A stretch of 64,000 nt of DNA from Brevibacterium picturae (GCF_900105045.1 NZ_LT629739.1:2790001-2854000); one strand, 5' to 3'. Counted from the first letter of the stretch, positions 27,111 through 36,568 are shown. The notes: generated by a model not told the origin, from the letters alone. Numbers and translations: made by a program.

Positions 27111-27970
27111 GACCGATCGTCGATCTCGAACCGGGCCCCGGCAACCCCACCTCCCTGCTGCGGACCTTCGTCGGACTCCACCTGCGAGACCTGGGCGGGT
27201 GGATCCGGGTCGCCGCTCTGCTCGAGCTCCTCGCCACCGCCGGTGTCTCGAATTCCTCGACCCGCAGCGCGCTGTCGCGGCTCAAGGGCAAGGGGCTGCT
27301 CCTCGGCGAGAAGCGGGAGAGCATCGCGGGATATCGTGTGGATCCCGCGGCCGTGACGGAGCTTGAGCGCGGGGATCGGAGGATCTTCTCCTACCGTGGT
27401 CAGAAGGATGACGAACCGTGGTGCCTCGTGTCCTATTCCCTGCCCGAGGTGGACCGGTCGAAACGGGTTCAGCTGCGCCGAGCGCTGACGGGGCTGGGCT
27501 TCGGTGCGGTCACCGATGGGCTGTGGATCGCCCCCGGGCATCTGCACGCCGAGGTCGAGGATGCCTTGGCGGCCCTCGAGGTCCGAGAGCGGGCGACGAT
27601 CTTCATCACCCAGACGCCGCTGACCGCCGAGCCCTTCGCCCAGGCGGCCGCACAATGGTGGGAACTGGACAGGCTTGCGGCCCGGCACACCGAGTTCCTC
27701 GACCGGTACGAACAGTATGTCCCGGACGCGCTGCGAACACAGAATGCAGCGTCGCCCCAGCCGCCTGCCGATCCTCGCGAGGCATTCGTCCTGTGGTTGC
27801 GCTGCGTCGACGATTGGAAGACGATTCCCTACGTCGATCCGGGCCTTCCCGCCAGCGCCCTGCCGCCCGATTGGCCCGGAATGAGGAGCGTCGAACTCTT
27901 CGCCCAGCTGCGCCGTAGCTGGGCAGAGCCCGCACGCTCCCACGTCCGGGAGGTCGCCGCCGGGAAGTGA
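27107..27970 (+). CDS. PaaX-family transcriptional regulator, apparent CTG start
   Basis: Reading from CTG 27107 gives 287 residues, a normal PaaX length. The N-terminal winged helix is [20 protein letters not shown] followed by [19 protein letters not shown], then the PaaX middle domain ([19 protein letters not shown]) and C-terminal domain ([20 protein letters not shown]). There is no ATG, GTG or TTG in this frame before GTG 27338, which would remove the DNA-binding domain. CTG 27107 overlaps the kynA TGA (CTGA), like other couplings here. PaaX proteins repress aromatic-compound catabolism; control of kynA is inferred from the overlap. Confidence 0.8.
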   Translation: MRPIVDLEPGPGNPTSLLRTFVGLHLRDLGGWIRVAALLELLATAGVSNSSTRSALSRLKGKGLLLGEKRESIAGYRVDPAAVTELERGDRRIFSYRGQKDDEPWCLVSYSLPEVDRSKRVQLRRALTGLGFGAVTDGLWIAPGHLHAEVEDALAALEVRERATIFITQTPLTAEPFAQAAAQWWELDRLAARHTEFLDRYEQYVPDALRTQNAASPQPPADPREAFVLWLRCVDDWKTIPYVDPGLPASALPPDWPGMRSVELFAQLRRSWAEPARSHVREVAAGK

Positions 27971-28016
27971 CATGCCTGCGGCGCGGCCAGGGCCGGATCA
28001 GCTCACCCGGTCCGAA

Positions 28017-28058
28017 TCAGCTCAGCAGCGTCTCGAATTCAGCCCAGCAGCGTCTCGA
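28017..28058. repeat. 20-bp direct repeat at kynB 3' end
   Basis: TCAGCTCAGCAGCGTCTCGA (28017-28036) and TCAGCCCAGCAGCGTCTCGA (28039-28058) differ at one base. The second copy is the last 20 nt of the formamidase gene including its stop, so the gene end is duplicated just downstream. Confidence 0.85.
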
Positions 28059-28845
28059 CCACAAGCGGGAAGGAGGACGAGGCGGGATCGACGAGGTCGG
28101 CGTGGTCGGCGCCCTCGGCGATGGTCAGTCGCGCCGGGAACGTCCGTGAGAAACCGATGTCGACCGTCTGATCGCGATCGCCGTGGAGGATGAGCAGATC
28201 CGCCCGAGCCGGAATGAGCAGCACTCGAGAGCGCGGATCCTCCCGCAGATACGGTGTCAGATCCTGCTCCGGTCGCGTACCCATGTAGTCGAGCACGGCG
28301 CCCTCGCCCAAACCGTCCTCGACCTCCCGGAACAGGTCCGTGATCGGAGCCAGGGGCCGCAGTCGGAACTCGGGTCCGTTCTCGCCGAGGTGACTCGCCC
28401 AGGCCAGCACCAGGCACCCTCCGGCGGAATGACCGGTCACGATGAGATCCTGCCGTGCTCGATCATTGACGCCCCAGCCGGGCAACGACTCGCACGCGAA
28501 TGCGATGGCGGCGGTGACGTCATCTGAGCAGTTGGGCTGCCCACCTAAGCGTCGGTACTCGATGAGTACGCACAGCAGGCCCGCCTCGGCGAGGGCAGCG
28601 GCCATGGGCCTGGCATGGGCGAGGCCCGTGCGCGGCCGGAAGTAGCCGCCGTGGACGAGAATCACCGTCGCCGAGGCGGTGCCCGGGTCACCGTAGACCT
28701 CGAGGAACTGATCGGGATCGGTTCCGTAATCACGTCGGAAGGCAGTCCGCGTCGAGTCCGGCGCACTGCCGGCGGCGCCCAGGGCGGCGAAGCGCTCGTC
28801 CTGCCTCATCGAGCGAGTGGAGGTGGTGTCATCGCCTGCACTCAT
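28039..28845 (-). CDS. alpha/beta hydrolase, probable kynurenine formamidase
   Basis: A 268-residue alpha/beta hydrolase. The oxyanion-type motif HGGY is at about 65-68, the nucleophile Ser140 in GHSAGG, acidic residues in LHGDRDQTVD (about 221-229), and His248 in EGADHADLVD. HGG(Y/G) plus GHSAG is the pattern of AFMID/BNA7-type N-formylkynurenine hydrolases. It lies tail to tail with the kynA-paaX pair, so hydrolysis of N-formylkynurenine to kynurenine is the best inference; a general esterase is the alternative. It begins at ATG 28845 overlapping the upstream stop (ATGA). Confidence 0.82.
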   Translation of the reverse strand: MSAGDDTTSTRSMRQDERFAALGAAGSAPDSTRTAFRRDYGTDPDQFLEVYGDPGTASATVILVHGGYFRPRTGLAHARPMAAALAEAGLLCVLIEYRRLGGQPNCSDDVTAAIAFACESLPGWGVNDRARQDLIVTGHSAGGCLVLAWASHLGENGPEFRLRPLAPITDLFREVEDGLGEGAVLDYMGTRPEQDLTPYLREDPRSRVLLIPARADLLILHGDRDQTVDIGFSRTFPARLTIAEGADHADLVDPASSSFPLVVETLLG

Positions 28846-29636
28846 TCGGGTTTGCGCACGCGTGTCAGCTCGGGAATCTTCGCATCGAGCTTGTCGCCCG
28901 AGGACTGCCCGCGCAGACGCCGGCCGACCCACGGGGCGAAGTGCTCGCGAGCCCATTTCGACTCCTCGCTCATCACGTTCCGGATCGGACGGGTCGGACG
29001 CGCGGGCATCGCGAAGCCCGTCACCGGCAGGGAATGCCCGCTTTCGACCGTGGCCAGCGCCTGCCGGGCGACGAGGTCATGGCCGGCGGGAGACAGATGG
29101 ATCCGGTCATCGGCCCAATTGTCGTCGGCATAGAGTGGCCGCAGGCCCCAGACGTCGATCATGTGGCAGCCGTGACGCTGCGCGATCGACCACAGATGGG
29201 TGTTGTAGATGCCCACACGCGGACGTACGGCGCGGATCAGGGGTGAGCTGATCTCCGTGTCGAATCCGTTGCACATGAGCACCTCGATGCCTGCTTCGCG
29301 GAAGGCGACGACGGCCCGTTCGAACTGGTCAGCGAGGTCGTCGATGTCAGCCATCGGGCGCAGGCAGTCGTTGCCGCCGCCGCAGAAGCTGACCAGATCC
29401 GGTTTGAGGGCGAGTGCCTTGGGCACCTGCTCGTCGATGATTCGGTCGAGGAGGCGTCCGCGGATGGCGAGGTTGGCGTAGGTGAGCTCGGGACTGCCGA
29501 CGGGGGAGTCGACGAGTTTGCCTGCGAGGCGATCGGCCCATCCCCGGTACCGGTCCTCCCGGTCCGGATCGTGGTCCATCAGCCCCTCACTGAACGAATC
29601 GCCGATCGCGACGTATGACGTGATGGTCTGGAGCAT
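28842..29636 (-). CDS. SGNH/GDSL-family hydrolase
   Basis: A 264-residue esterase/lipase-type enzyme without a signal peptide. Block I is AIGDSFSEGL (Ser14), block II the glycine in NLAIRGRLLD, block III GGGNDCL and block V DDRIHLSPAGHD with the Asp/His pair. The C-terminal 60 residues are basic. Start ATG 29636 has GAGAAGGA upstream, and TATAGT at 29672-29677 on the minus strand is a good -10 box. It is followed, with a 4-nt overlap, by the formamidase-like gene, so the two form an operon. Confidence 0.9.
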   Translation of the reverse strand: MLQTITSYVAIGDSFSEGLMDHDPDREDRYRGWADRLAGKLVDSPVGSPELTYANLAIRGRLLDRIIDEQVPKALALKPDLVSFCGGGNDCLRPMADIDDLADQFERAVVAFREAGIEVLMCNGFDTEISSPLIRAVRPRVGIYNTHLWSIAQRHGCHMIDVWGLRPLYADDNWADDRIHLSPAGHDLVARQALATVESGHSLPVTGFAMPARPTRPIRNVMSEESKWAREHFAPWVGRRLRGQSSGDKLDAKIPELTRVRKPE

Positions 29637-29760
29637 CGGGGGTCCTTCTCTCTTTGATTCTCTGACTTCGCACTATACTGAATCGGCCGTGCCGGATTCA
29701 GGTGGGAGAGCCTCGGATTCGTCGCGGCCCTGCGTTGTGACCAGTGCTGATCGCCTGGCG

Positions 29761-29766
29761 TAGACT
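29761..29766 (+). promoter_or_regulatory. -10 box TAGACT of amidohydrolase-thrE operon
   Basis: TAGACT lies 48 nt before ATG 29815. Unlike the leaderless genes, this transcript has a leader with AAGAGGAG as ribosome binding site. Confidence 0.5.
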
Positions 29767-29814
29767 CGTTTCGAGACGGATCTCATCATTGAAGGCCACT
29801 GCAAGAGGAGCACA

Positions 29815-31095
29815 ATGTATCGTTCGGTTCCGGTTCCGGAGATCACTGATTTCGCCATCACGAATGCGCGGATTCTGCCCATCGCAGATGCCGGCGGCAG
29901 ACGCGCCGAACCGATCAAATCGGGGACCATCGTGGTCTCGAACCAGACGATCACCTCGGTGGAATCCGGCACTGTCACCGTACAGGATCTGCCCGCCGGG
30001 ACTGAGATCATCGATGCCGGCGGACGCTGGGTGCTGCCCGGATTCATCGAAGCCCACGGCCACCTCGGCGTCCATGAGGACGGTGAAGGCTGGTCCGGTG
30101 ACGATACGAACGAGATGACCGATCCCAACGGGGCCGGAGTGCGCGCCCTCGACGGCATCGACCCGTCCGAGCTCGGATTCAAGGATGCGCTGCGAGGAGG
30201 CGTCACCTCGGCGTTGATCAAACCCGGCTCCGGCAATCCGATCGGCGGACGCACCGCCTTCGTCAAGACCTGGGGGCGGATCGTCGACGAGATGCTCGTG
30301 ACGCAGGATCTGTCCGTGAAGTCCGCTCTCGGGGAGAACCCGAAGCGCGTCTACGGTGAGAAGAACGTCACCCCGTCCACGCGTATGGGAACCGTGAAGG
30401 TCCTCCGCGATGCCTTCGTCGACGCCCAGAACTATCAAGCGAAACGTGCCCACGCCGAAGCCGAGGGCACTCCCTTCGAACGCGATCTCGTCAAGGAGAC
30501 CCTGGCAGATGTCCTCGAGGGCAAGCTCGCCTTCGACCAGCACTGCCACCGTGCCGATGACATCGCCACGGCCATCCGCCTGTCAGAGGAATTCGGGTAC
30601 CGACTCGTCATCAACCACGGCACGGAGGGCCACAAGATCGCCGACTACATCGCGGACAAGGGCATCGACGTCATTCTCGGACCGCTGATGACCAGCCGGT
30701 CGAAGGTCGAGCTGCGTGACCGCACCCTGGCAACCGCGGGCGCGCTGGCCAAGGCCGGGGTGCGCATCGCCCTGACCACCGACCATCCCGTCATCCCGAT
30801 CAACTTCCTCATCCACGAGGCCTCCCTGGCGGTCAAGGAGGGCCTCGATCCTGTCGTCGCACTCGAAGCGCTGACCATCAACCCCGCCGCGATCTTCGGT
30901 CTCGACGACCGCCTGGGCTGCCTTGCCCCGGGCCGGGACGCCGACCTCGTCCTCTGGTCCGGTGACCCGCTCGACCTGAACTCCCGCGCCGATCAGGTGT
31001 TCGTCTCCGGCCGCAAGGTCTTCGAGTTCGACGCCGATGCCGGTTCTGCCGACGTGGCGGACCCGTTCGGCCCGACTCTCATCAGTGAGCCGTGA
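29815..31095 (+). CDS. imidazolonepropionase-like amidohydrolase
   Basis: A 426-residue metal-dependent hydrolase of the amidohydrolase superfamily. The metal-binding HxH is in GFIEAHGHLGVHE, further ligands lie in FDQHCHRADD and VINHGTEGH, and the catalytic Asp is in LTTDHPV. Small beta-sandwich segments at both ends (start FAITNARILPI, end DLVLWSGDPLDL) complete the fold. The subgroup hydrolyses cyclic amides or imides. There is no signal peptide, so it is cytoplasmic. Start ATG 29815 has AAGAGGAG upstream. The stop overlaps the exporter start (GTGA), so both belong to one operon. Confidence 0.9.
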   Translation: MYRSVPVPEITDFAITNARILPIADAGGRRAEPIKSGTIVVSNQTITSVESGTVTVQDLPAGTEIIDAGGRWVLPGFIEAHGHLGVHEDGEGWSGDDTNEMTDPNGAGVRALDGIDPSELGFKDALRGGVTSALIKPGSGNPIGGRTAFVKTWGRIVDEMLVTQDLSVKSALGENPKRVYGEKNVTPSTRMGTVKVLRDAFVDAQNYQAKRAHAEAEGTPFERDLVKETLADVLEGKLAFDQHCHRADDIATAIRLSEEFGYRLVINHGTEGHKIADYIADKGIDVILGPLMTSRSKVELRDRTLATAGALAKAGVRIALTTDHPVIPINFLIHEASLAVKEGLDPVVALEALTINPAAIFGLDDRLGCLAPGRDADLVLWSGDPLDLNSRADQVFVSGRKVFEFDADAGSADVADPFGPTLISEP

Positions 31096-32834
31096 CGGAC
31101 GACAGCACAGAAGAGGCCCCCACCGCCGAGGTACCGGTCGACGCTCAGTCGTCGTCCGGACCTGAGCACGAGGCGAACCAGGGGGCAGCCGGATCCTCGG
31201 CGCTGCAGGAGCTGCTCGAACTCTCCCGTCAGCAGCGTCTGCAGGATCTGCGCGAAGCGCCGACGGGAGAGCTGAAGACCGACGAGGCCGGTCCCGCCGG
31301 CGGGCAGTCACCGAAGACGACGACGGCGAAGTCGAGGCCGAAATCCGACTCCAGGGGCGCCTCCCAGCGGATCGCTCAGCGCGTGGCTAGGCGCACGGTC
31401 GGCAGGCTCGTCACAGGCACCTCGGTCAACACTCAGCCCGTCCCCATCGTCACCGCGCTCAAAGGCTCCCCCTACAAGGCTCCGGTCCAGGCCAACGAGC
31501 CCAATGAGGACGAGGCCAGGATGGTCCTCGACCTCGCGGCCGACATCGCTGCGATCATGATGCGCGCCGGTGCGGGCACCTCCGACATCGAGGTCTCCGT
31601 CATCGCCGCGTGTGCCTCCTTCGGGCTGACCACCGCACAGGTGGATCTGACCTCGAACACCCTGACCGTGCACTATTCGACCTCCGACGGCCGTCTGATG
31701 ACCGTCATGCGGGTCAATCGCGGCGAATCCATCCACTTCGCGAAGCTGGGCTCCGTGCACAAACTCGTCACCGATCTGGTCGCGGGAAACCTGGGATTCA
31801 ACGATGCCCGCAGCCGCCTCGACGCTATCCGCTACCAGCGCCGTCCCTACCAGGAATGGTTCGTCACCGGGGCGTGGGGTCTGATGGTCGGCAGCCTCGT
31901 CGTGCTGCTCGGCGGCGGGGTCGTTGCGTCGGGCCTGGGCATCGTCATGTCGATCCTGATCAGCCAGTTCGGCAAGCTCATCAGACGCACCACGCTGCCC
32001 GGCTTCTTCATCACCACGCTGCAGGCGGCGTTCGCGACCCTGGTGGCGATGGCGGCCGGCAACTTCGGCATCATCGAATCGCCCCAGTATCTCGTGGCGG
32101 CGGGAATCGTCCTGCTCCTGCCCACGCAATCCCTGTATTCATCGGTCCAAGACGCCCTGACGAATTTCCCGCTCACCGCTGCCGGACGGATGGTGGGAGT
32201 GGTCCTGACCCTGGCCGGCATCGTGTCGGGGCTGGCCCTGGGGGTCGTGACAGGAGAGGCGATCGGTCTCGATCCGATCGAGGTCCTCGTGCCCAAGACC
32301 GGTGTGCACGTGCTCACCGCGATCGTGTCGCTGGTCGCAGCGACCGTCGTCTCCATGGCAGGCGTCGTCGGTATGCAGTCGACGAGGCGGTTCATCCTGC
32401 CGGCCGCGTTCGTCGGCCTCGCCTCCTACATCACGATGACCTCGCTGACGATCCTCGCCATCGACAACGTCTTGGCCAGTCTGCTGGCGGCGACCGTGAC
32501 CGGTTTCCTCGCGCGGCCGCTGTCCCTGCGGCTGGGCGCACCGGCCATCGTGCTCATGATTCCCGCGATCTACACCCTGCTGCAGGGACTGTCGATCTTC
32601 ACCGCCGTCTATCAGATCGTCGCCGAATCGGAGACCACGTCCTTCGCAGTGGGACTGTCCTCGCTGTTCACCGCGATCCTGGCCAATGCCGCCCTGGCCG
32701 TGGGAGCTGTGCTCGGCAGCTATCTGGCCAGGCCGTTGAAGAACCTCAAGGCCGACGCCGTGGAGAAGACCGCCGAGTCCGCGCGCTCGGCCGAGTCGAC
32801 GATGACCATGGACACGGTCGAATCCCGCGAGTGA
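31092..32834 (+). CDS. thrE: threonine/serine exporter family protein (ThrE-like)
   Basis: A 580-residue membrane protein. Residues 1-135 are disordered and charged. The cytoplasmic ThrE domain follows (MVLDLAADIAAIMMRAGAGT to about 250), then about ten membrane helices in two groups (residues about 258-410 and 420-555). In Corynebacterium, ThrE exports threonine and serine by proton motive force. Here the gene is translationally coupled to the amidohydrolase, which may mean the exported compound is a product of that enzyme; this is inference. GTG 31092 lies in the overlap. Confidence 0.88.
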   Translation: MTDDSTEEAPTAEVPVDAQSSSGPEHEANQGAAGSSALQELLELSRQQRLQDLREAPTGELKTDEAGPAGGQSPKTTTAKSRPKSDSRGASQRIAQRVARRTVGRLVTGTSVNTQPVPIVTALKGSPYKAPVQANEPNEDEARMVLDLAADIAAIMMRAGAGTSDIEVSVIAACASFGLTTAQVDLTSNTLTVHYSTSDGRLMTVMRVNRGESIHFAKLGSVHKLVTDLVAGNLGFNDARSRLDAIRYQRRPYQEWFVTGAWGLMVGSLVVLLGGGVVASGLGIVMSILISQFGKLIRRTTLPGFFITTLQAAFATLVAMAAGNFGIIESPQYLVAAGIVLLLPTQSLYSSVQDALTNFPLTAAGRMVGVVLTLAGIVSGLALGVVTGEAIGLDPIEVLVPKTGVHVLTAIVSLVAATVVSMAGVVGMQSTRRFILPAAFVGLASYITMTSLTILAIDNVLASLLAATVTGFLARPLSLRLGAPAIVLMIPAIYTLLQGLSIFTAVYQIVAESETTSFAVGLSSLFTAILANAALAVGAVLGSYLARPLKNLKADAVEKTAESARSAESTMTMDTVESRE

Positions 32835-32905
32835 ATGTCGGCCACACGACCGAAGTGGGCGGCTGGCGTTCGTGCCTCGCACTGACTCCTGAGCCGAGCC
32901 CGGGT

Positions 32906-33607
32906 TCAGTCCTGGGGTGGGAGGCTCCAGTCGATGGGTGCCAGGCCCTTCTGCGCGAGCAGGTCGTTCGTGCGGGAGAACGGCTGGGATCCGAAGAAGC
33001 CCCTGCTGGCCGACAGCGGTGACGGGTGCGCGGACTCGATGATCGCGACCTCGGAGCGACCCGACTGCAGCATCGGTGCCAGATTCCTCGCGTCACGGCC
33101 CCAGAGAATCGCCACGAGCGGCTGGTCCCGGTCGACGAGGGCGGCGATCGCCTGCTCAGTGATGGCCTCCCAGCCGCGCTTGCGGTGGGAGGCAGGTTCG
33201 CCCGGTGCAACGGTGAGCACCCTGTTGAGCAGCATCACTCCCTGCCGCGACCAGGCCTGCAGATCACCGTGGGCGGCAGGGGTGATGCTCAGGTCGGCGG
33301 CGAGTTCCTTGTAGATGTTCGTCAGCGACCGGGGGAGCGGCCGTACATCGGGGTCGACGGCGAAGGACAAACCGATCGCATGCCCGGGCGTCGGATAGGG
33401 ATCCTGACCGACGATGAGCACCTTCACTTCGGCGAGCGGCTCTGCAAAGGCGCGGAACACCGCGTCTCCGGCGGGCAGATAACTGCGCCCAGCCGCGATC
33501 TCCTCCCGGAGGAAATCGCCCATGGCATGGATGCGATCGGCCTGGCCGGACAGCGCTGTGGCCCAGTCGGGGGACATGATCTCGGTCAGTTCAGCTGTGG
33601 ACGTCAT
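32906..33607 (-). CDS. ung: uracil-DNA glycosylase, family 1
   Basis: A 233-residue DNA repair enzyme that removes uracil from DNA. The catalytic water-activating motif GQDPYP (Asp about 69) and the minor-groove loop HPSPLSA are intact, with LLNRVLTV (uracil-specificity Asn) between. ATG 33607 is chosen because TAGAAT ends 7 nt upstream on the minus strand and the family core starts soon after; the ORF is open further but upstream residues are Pro/Val-rich and unlike Ung. Predicted leaderless. Confidence 0.94.
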   Translation of the reverse strand: MTSTAELTEIMSPDWATALSGQADRIHAMGDFLREEIAAGRSYLPAGDAVFRAFAEPLAEVKVLIVGQDPYPTPGHAIGLSFAVDPDVRPLPRSLTNIYKELAADLSITPAAHGDLQAWSRQGVMLLNRVLTVAPGEPASHRKRGWEAITEQAIAALVDRDQPLVAILWGRDARNLAPMLQSGRSEVAIIESAHPSPLSASRGFFGSQPFSRTNDLLAQKGLAPIDWSLPPQD

Positions 33608-33614
33608 GCCCGAG

Positions 33615-33620
33615 ATTCTA
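33615..33620 (-). promoter_or_regulatory. -10 box TAGAAT, leaderless ung
   Basis: TAGAAT on the minus strand ends 7 nt before ATG 33607, with no Shine-Dalgarno. Confidence 0.62.
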
Positions 33621-33820
33621 CCGATGGGCTGCCATCTCCCCGATCCGCGTTCGACCGGGTGCGGGACCGGGACCGGGTCCGGGGCCGGGTGCTGATGTGC
33701 ACACAACGCAGATGAGGTGTGCATCATCGCTTACCGCCCCGCCATTCTTTTCGCCCCGGGGCAGGCGATATGCTCGACGATGAGAGTTCATCGCAGAACT
33801 GAGTAGGTGAAAGGATCACA

Positions 33821-35287
33821 ATGTCGCAATTTCCCGAGACCACGAACTGGAAGATGTTCATCGGCGGAGAATGGGTCGAAGCTGCCGACGGTGACAGGAA
33901 AGACGTCATCACCCCCATTGATCGCAATGTTGTGATCGCCACTGTGGCCAATGGCAAGGAAGACGATGCCGATCGCGCCGTCAAGGCCGCTCGGAAGGCC
34001 TTCCCCGAATGGGCCGCGCTGCCATTCAAAGAACGTCAGAAGATGCTCCTGCGCTGCGCCGACGCACTCGAAGCCGGTGCCGAAGAACTGGCCCAGCTGA
34101 CCGCAATCGACACCGGCAACGCCATCCGCACCCAGGCCCGCCCCGAGACCAGCACCCTCGTCGACCTGTTCCGCTACATGGGCGGAGTCGCCGGAGAGGT
34201 CAAGGGCAATACCCTGCCGGCCGGTGACGGACAGCTGCAGTACACGAAGCGCATGCCCCTCGGTGTGGTTGCGGGAATCCTGCCGTGGAACTCGCCGCTG
34301 ATGATCGCCGCTTTCAAGACCCCGGCCGCGCTGGCCGCTGGCAATACCATCGTGCTCAAGTGCGCCGAGGATGCACCTCTGACCGTCCTCAAGATGGCCG
34401 AGCTGATCGCCGACATCCTGCCTGCCGGCGTCCTCAACGTCGTCACCGGCAAGGGCTCGGTCATCGGTGAAGCGCTCAACGTCCACCCCGATGTCGACAA
34501 GGTCTCGTTCACCGGTTCGACCAGCGTCGGCCGTCACGTCGCCGAGCTGGCAGGCGGTCGCCTCGCGCATTCGTCGATGGAACTGGGCGGCAAGAGCCCT
34601 AACATCATCTTCCCCGACTCCAACGATGACGACACCCTCCAGCAGGTGCTGCTCTCGACGCGCTTTGCCCGTCAGGGGCAGTCCTGCACGATGGGCTCGC
34701 GCCTGTTCCTGCACGAAGACATCTACGATGACTTCCTGGCCAAGCTCGTCGACGCCGTCTCGAAGATGAAGGTCGGAGACCCGCGTGAGGAGGACTCCGA
34801 CATCGGCTGCATCATCAGCAAGAAGCAGTACGACCAGGTGTCGGACTACATCGAGATGGGCAAGGCGATGGACGGCGTCGAGGTCGCCTACGACGGTTCC
34901 GACTCGCTCGAGGTCGGCGAACCCGGCTTCTATCACGCACCCGTCATCTTCTCGAAGGCGAGGAACGAATGGAAGACGAGCCAGGAGGAGATCTTCGGGC
35001 CCGTCCTGTCGGTCATTCCGTGGAAGGACGTCGACGAGGTCATCGACATGGCCAATGACAGCGAGTTCGGCCTCGCCGCCTTCGTCTTCACGAAGAACGT
35101 CGACGCGGCCCTGACGATGGCCAACCGGATCGAATCCGGTTGGGTCCAGGTCAACCAGGGCGGTGGCCAGATGGCCGGTCAGTCCTACGGCGGCATGAAG
35201 ACCTCCGGTTTCGGCCGTGAGGCCTCGCTGGAGGGCATGCTCGAGGGCTTCACCCAGATCAAGCAGGTCAATATCCGCATTCGCTGA
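33821..35287 (+). CDS. NAD(P)-dependent aldehyde dehydrogenase
   Basis: A 488-residue ALDH-superfamily enzyme. The oxyanion Asn lies in GILPWNSPLM, the general-base Glu in SMELGGKSPN and the nucleophile Cys in ARQGQSCTMGSR. The C-terminal oligomerisation segment GGMKTSGFGREASLEGMLEG is complete. It resembles betaine-aldehyde/phenylacetaldehyde-type enzymes, but the substrate cannot be told. Start ATG 33821 has GAAAGGA upstream. It stands alone, followed by a 277-nt gap. Confidence 0.93.
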   Translation: MSQFPETTNWKMFIGGEWVEAADGDRKDVITPIDRNVVIATVANGKEDDADRAVKAARKAFPEWAALPFKERQKMLLRCADALEAGAEELAQLTAIDTGNAIRTQARPETSTLVDLFRYMGGVAGEVKGNTLPAGDGQLQYTKRMPLGVVAGILPWNSPLMIAAFKTPAALAAGNTIVLKCAEDAPLTVLKMAELIADILPAGVLNVVTGKGSVIGEALNVHPDVDKVSFTGSTSVGRHVAELAGGRLAHSSMELGGKSPNIIFPDSNDDDTLQQVLLSTRFARQGQSCTMGSRLFLHEDIYDDFLAKLVDAVSKMKVGDPREEDSDIGCIISKKQYDQVSDYIEMGKAMDGVEVAYDGSDSLEVGEPGFYHAPVIFSKARNEWKTSQEEIFGPVLSVIPWKDVDEVIDMANDSEFGLAAFVFTKNVDAALTMANRIESGWVQVNQGGGQMAGQSYGGMKTSGFGREASLEGMLEGFTQIKQVNIRIR

Positions 35288-35300
35288 TCAGCATTCGGCA

Positions 35301-35346
35301 CAGTTCGTCCGCGGATGACTGGTCAGTTCGTCCGCTGACGACTGGT
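35301..35346. repeat. 23-bp tandem repeat, two copies
   Basis: CAGTTCGTCCGCGGATGACT(GGT) at 35301-35323 is followed directly by a copy at 35324-35346 with two mismatches, 13 nt after the aldehyde dehydrogenase stop. Confidence 0.8.
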
Positions 35347-35522
35347 CGGAGACTCAATCCACTCGACCCACTCGGCTGTGGCGGCTCACGCATTACGATG
35401 AGTCACCTGAAGCAGGGTGGGTTGTCTGGTTCTCTGCCGAGGGGCGATGCCGCCGGAATAGCGGATGCGCGTCTCGGGCCCGAGGCGGCGCGCCGGGAAT
35501 TTCAGTCTTGTCCTCCGGGCGA

Positions 35523-35528
35523 TAATAT
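35523..35528 (+). promoter_or_regulatory. -10 box TAATAT for DUF3263-LytR_C operon
   Basis: TAATAT lies 36 nt before ATG 35565. The gap 35288-35522 shows only the 23-bp repeat and no gene. Confidence 0.5.
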
Positions 35529-35564
35529 AGAGGCAACGATACTTCTCGAAGGAGCACAACATCT

Positions 35565-35831
35565 ATGCCGCAGAACCAAGACGCCCCCGAACTGAGTGAG
35601 CTCGAGGTGTCCGTTTTGGAGTTTGAGCGGCGGTGGTGGAAGTACGGTGGAGCCAAGGATCACGCGATCCGTGAACGCTTCGACATGTCGGCCACCAGCT
35701 ACTTCCAGATCCTCAACTCCCTGCTCGACAACCCTGCCGCTCTGGCCAGTGACCCTATGCTGGTTAAACGCCTCCGTCGCATCCGCACCACGCGGCAGAG
35801 CGAACGAGCACAAGCCCGCGTCTCGAGGTAG
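35565..35831 (+). CDS. DUF3263 protein
   Basis: An 88-residue protein of the actinobacterial DUF3263 family. Its core is LSELEVSVLEFERRWWKYGG, then AIRERFDMSATSYFQIL, which looks like a helix-turn-helix that could bind DNA. A basic tail follows (RLRRIRTTRQSERAQAR). GAAGGAG precedes ATG 35565. Its stop is 2 nt before the next start, an arrangement with a LytR_C protein that I recall from several Actinobacteria. Function unknown; small DNA-binding regulator is an inference. Confidence 0.85.
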   Translation: MPQNQDAPELSELEVSVLEFERRWWKYGGAKDHAIRERFDMSATSYFQILNSLLDNPAALASDPMLVKRLRRIRTTRQSERAQARVSR

Positions 35832-35833
35832 AC

Positions 35834-36418
35834 ATGACTGACGAATTCGACGAGATCGAAACCGGACGACGCAGCGGAGCCCATCGGCAAGACTCCGCAG
35901 CGCAGTCGAACGTCGGTGCCATCGCGCTGGTCATCATCCTCGCACTCGTTGCCGTCCTGCTGGTGGTCGCGGCCATCAACATCATCACCTCATCGATGAA
36001 GAACCCCGAGGCCGATGTCGCCGACTCTGGATCCGACAAATCCGCCTCGGCGAGTCCATCGCCAAGTGAGAGCGAAGTCAGCGTCGCTGACTCCTCACTC
36101 AACGTCGACGTCCTCAACGGTTCCGGAGTCTCCGGAGTCGCGCAGGACTTCTCCGAAGCAGTGGAGGAGAAGGGCTGGAGCATCGGCCAGGTCGGCAACT
36201 ACTCGACCGCACTGACCGATTCGACTGTCTACTACTCAGGCGAAGAGAACGCCTCCCAGGCGAAGATGGTCGCCGATGCGCTCGGCATCGAAGCCACTGA
36301 GGCGTCGACGGACTTCGACGCCGACATCACCGTCGTCATCTGTTCCGACATCGCCGACCGCGGCCCCGAGCCGAGTGACGGCGGCTCGGAAGAAGGCGGT
36401 TCCGGAGAGGGTGGCTGA
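35834..36418 (+). CDS. single-pass membrane protein with LytR C-terminal domain
   Basis: A 194-residue protein with a short cytoplasmic tail, a membrane helix at about 28-50, an acidic Ser-rich linker, and a LytR_C domain from about 92 (NVDVLNGSGVSGVAQDF) to 178. The final 16 residues are Gly/Glu/Ser-rich. Related domains sit at the C-terminus of LytR-CpsA-Psr cell-wall ligases; here the domain is free-standing and without catalytic part. It is coupled to the DUF3263 gene. A cell-envelope role is likely. Confidence 0.87.
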   Translation: MTDEFDEIETGRRSGAHRQDSAAQSNVGAIALVIILALVAVLLVVAAINIITSSMKNPEADVADSGSDKSASASPSPSESEVSVADSSLNVDVLNGSGVSGVAQDFSEAVEEKGWSIGQVGNYSTALTDSTVYYSGEENASQAKMVADALGIEATEASTDFDADITVVICSDIADRGPEPSDGGSEEGGSGEGG

Positions 36419-36568
36419 GGCCAGTTCGCCGAGGCCAGGACGCTGTTTGAAGTCGGCCGATGCCGGCCGAAGCGGCGCAGATTCGCCGGGCTGTGAACGC
36501 CTCGAGAGCGTCTATATAACGAATCAGTAACAGTGTTGAGGGGCCGAGGGACCGGTCCGGTGCTGGGG

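Noticed and set aside
27338-27970. PaaX-type gene starting at GTG 27338
   Set aside because: This would delete the winged-helix domain clearly encoded upstream in the same frame.
33608-33727. 40-residue N-terminal extension of Ung
   Set aside because: Upstream residues are Pro/Val-rich and unlike the family; the -10 box TAGAAT lies inside this stretch, 7 nt before the chosen ATG.
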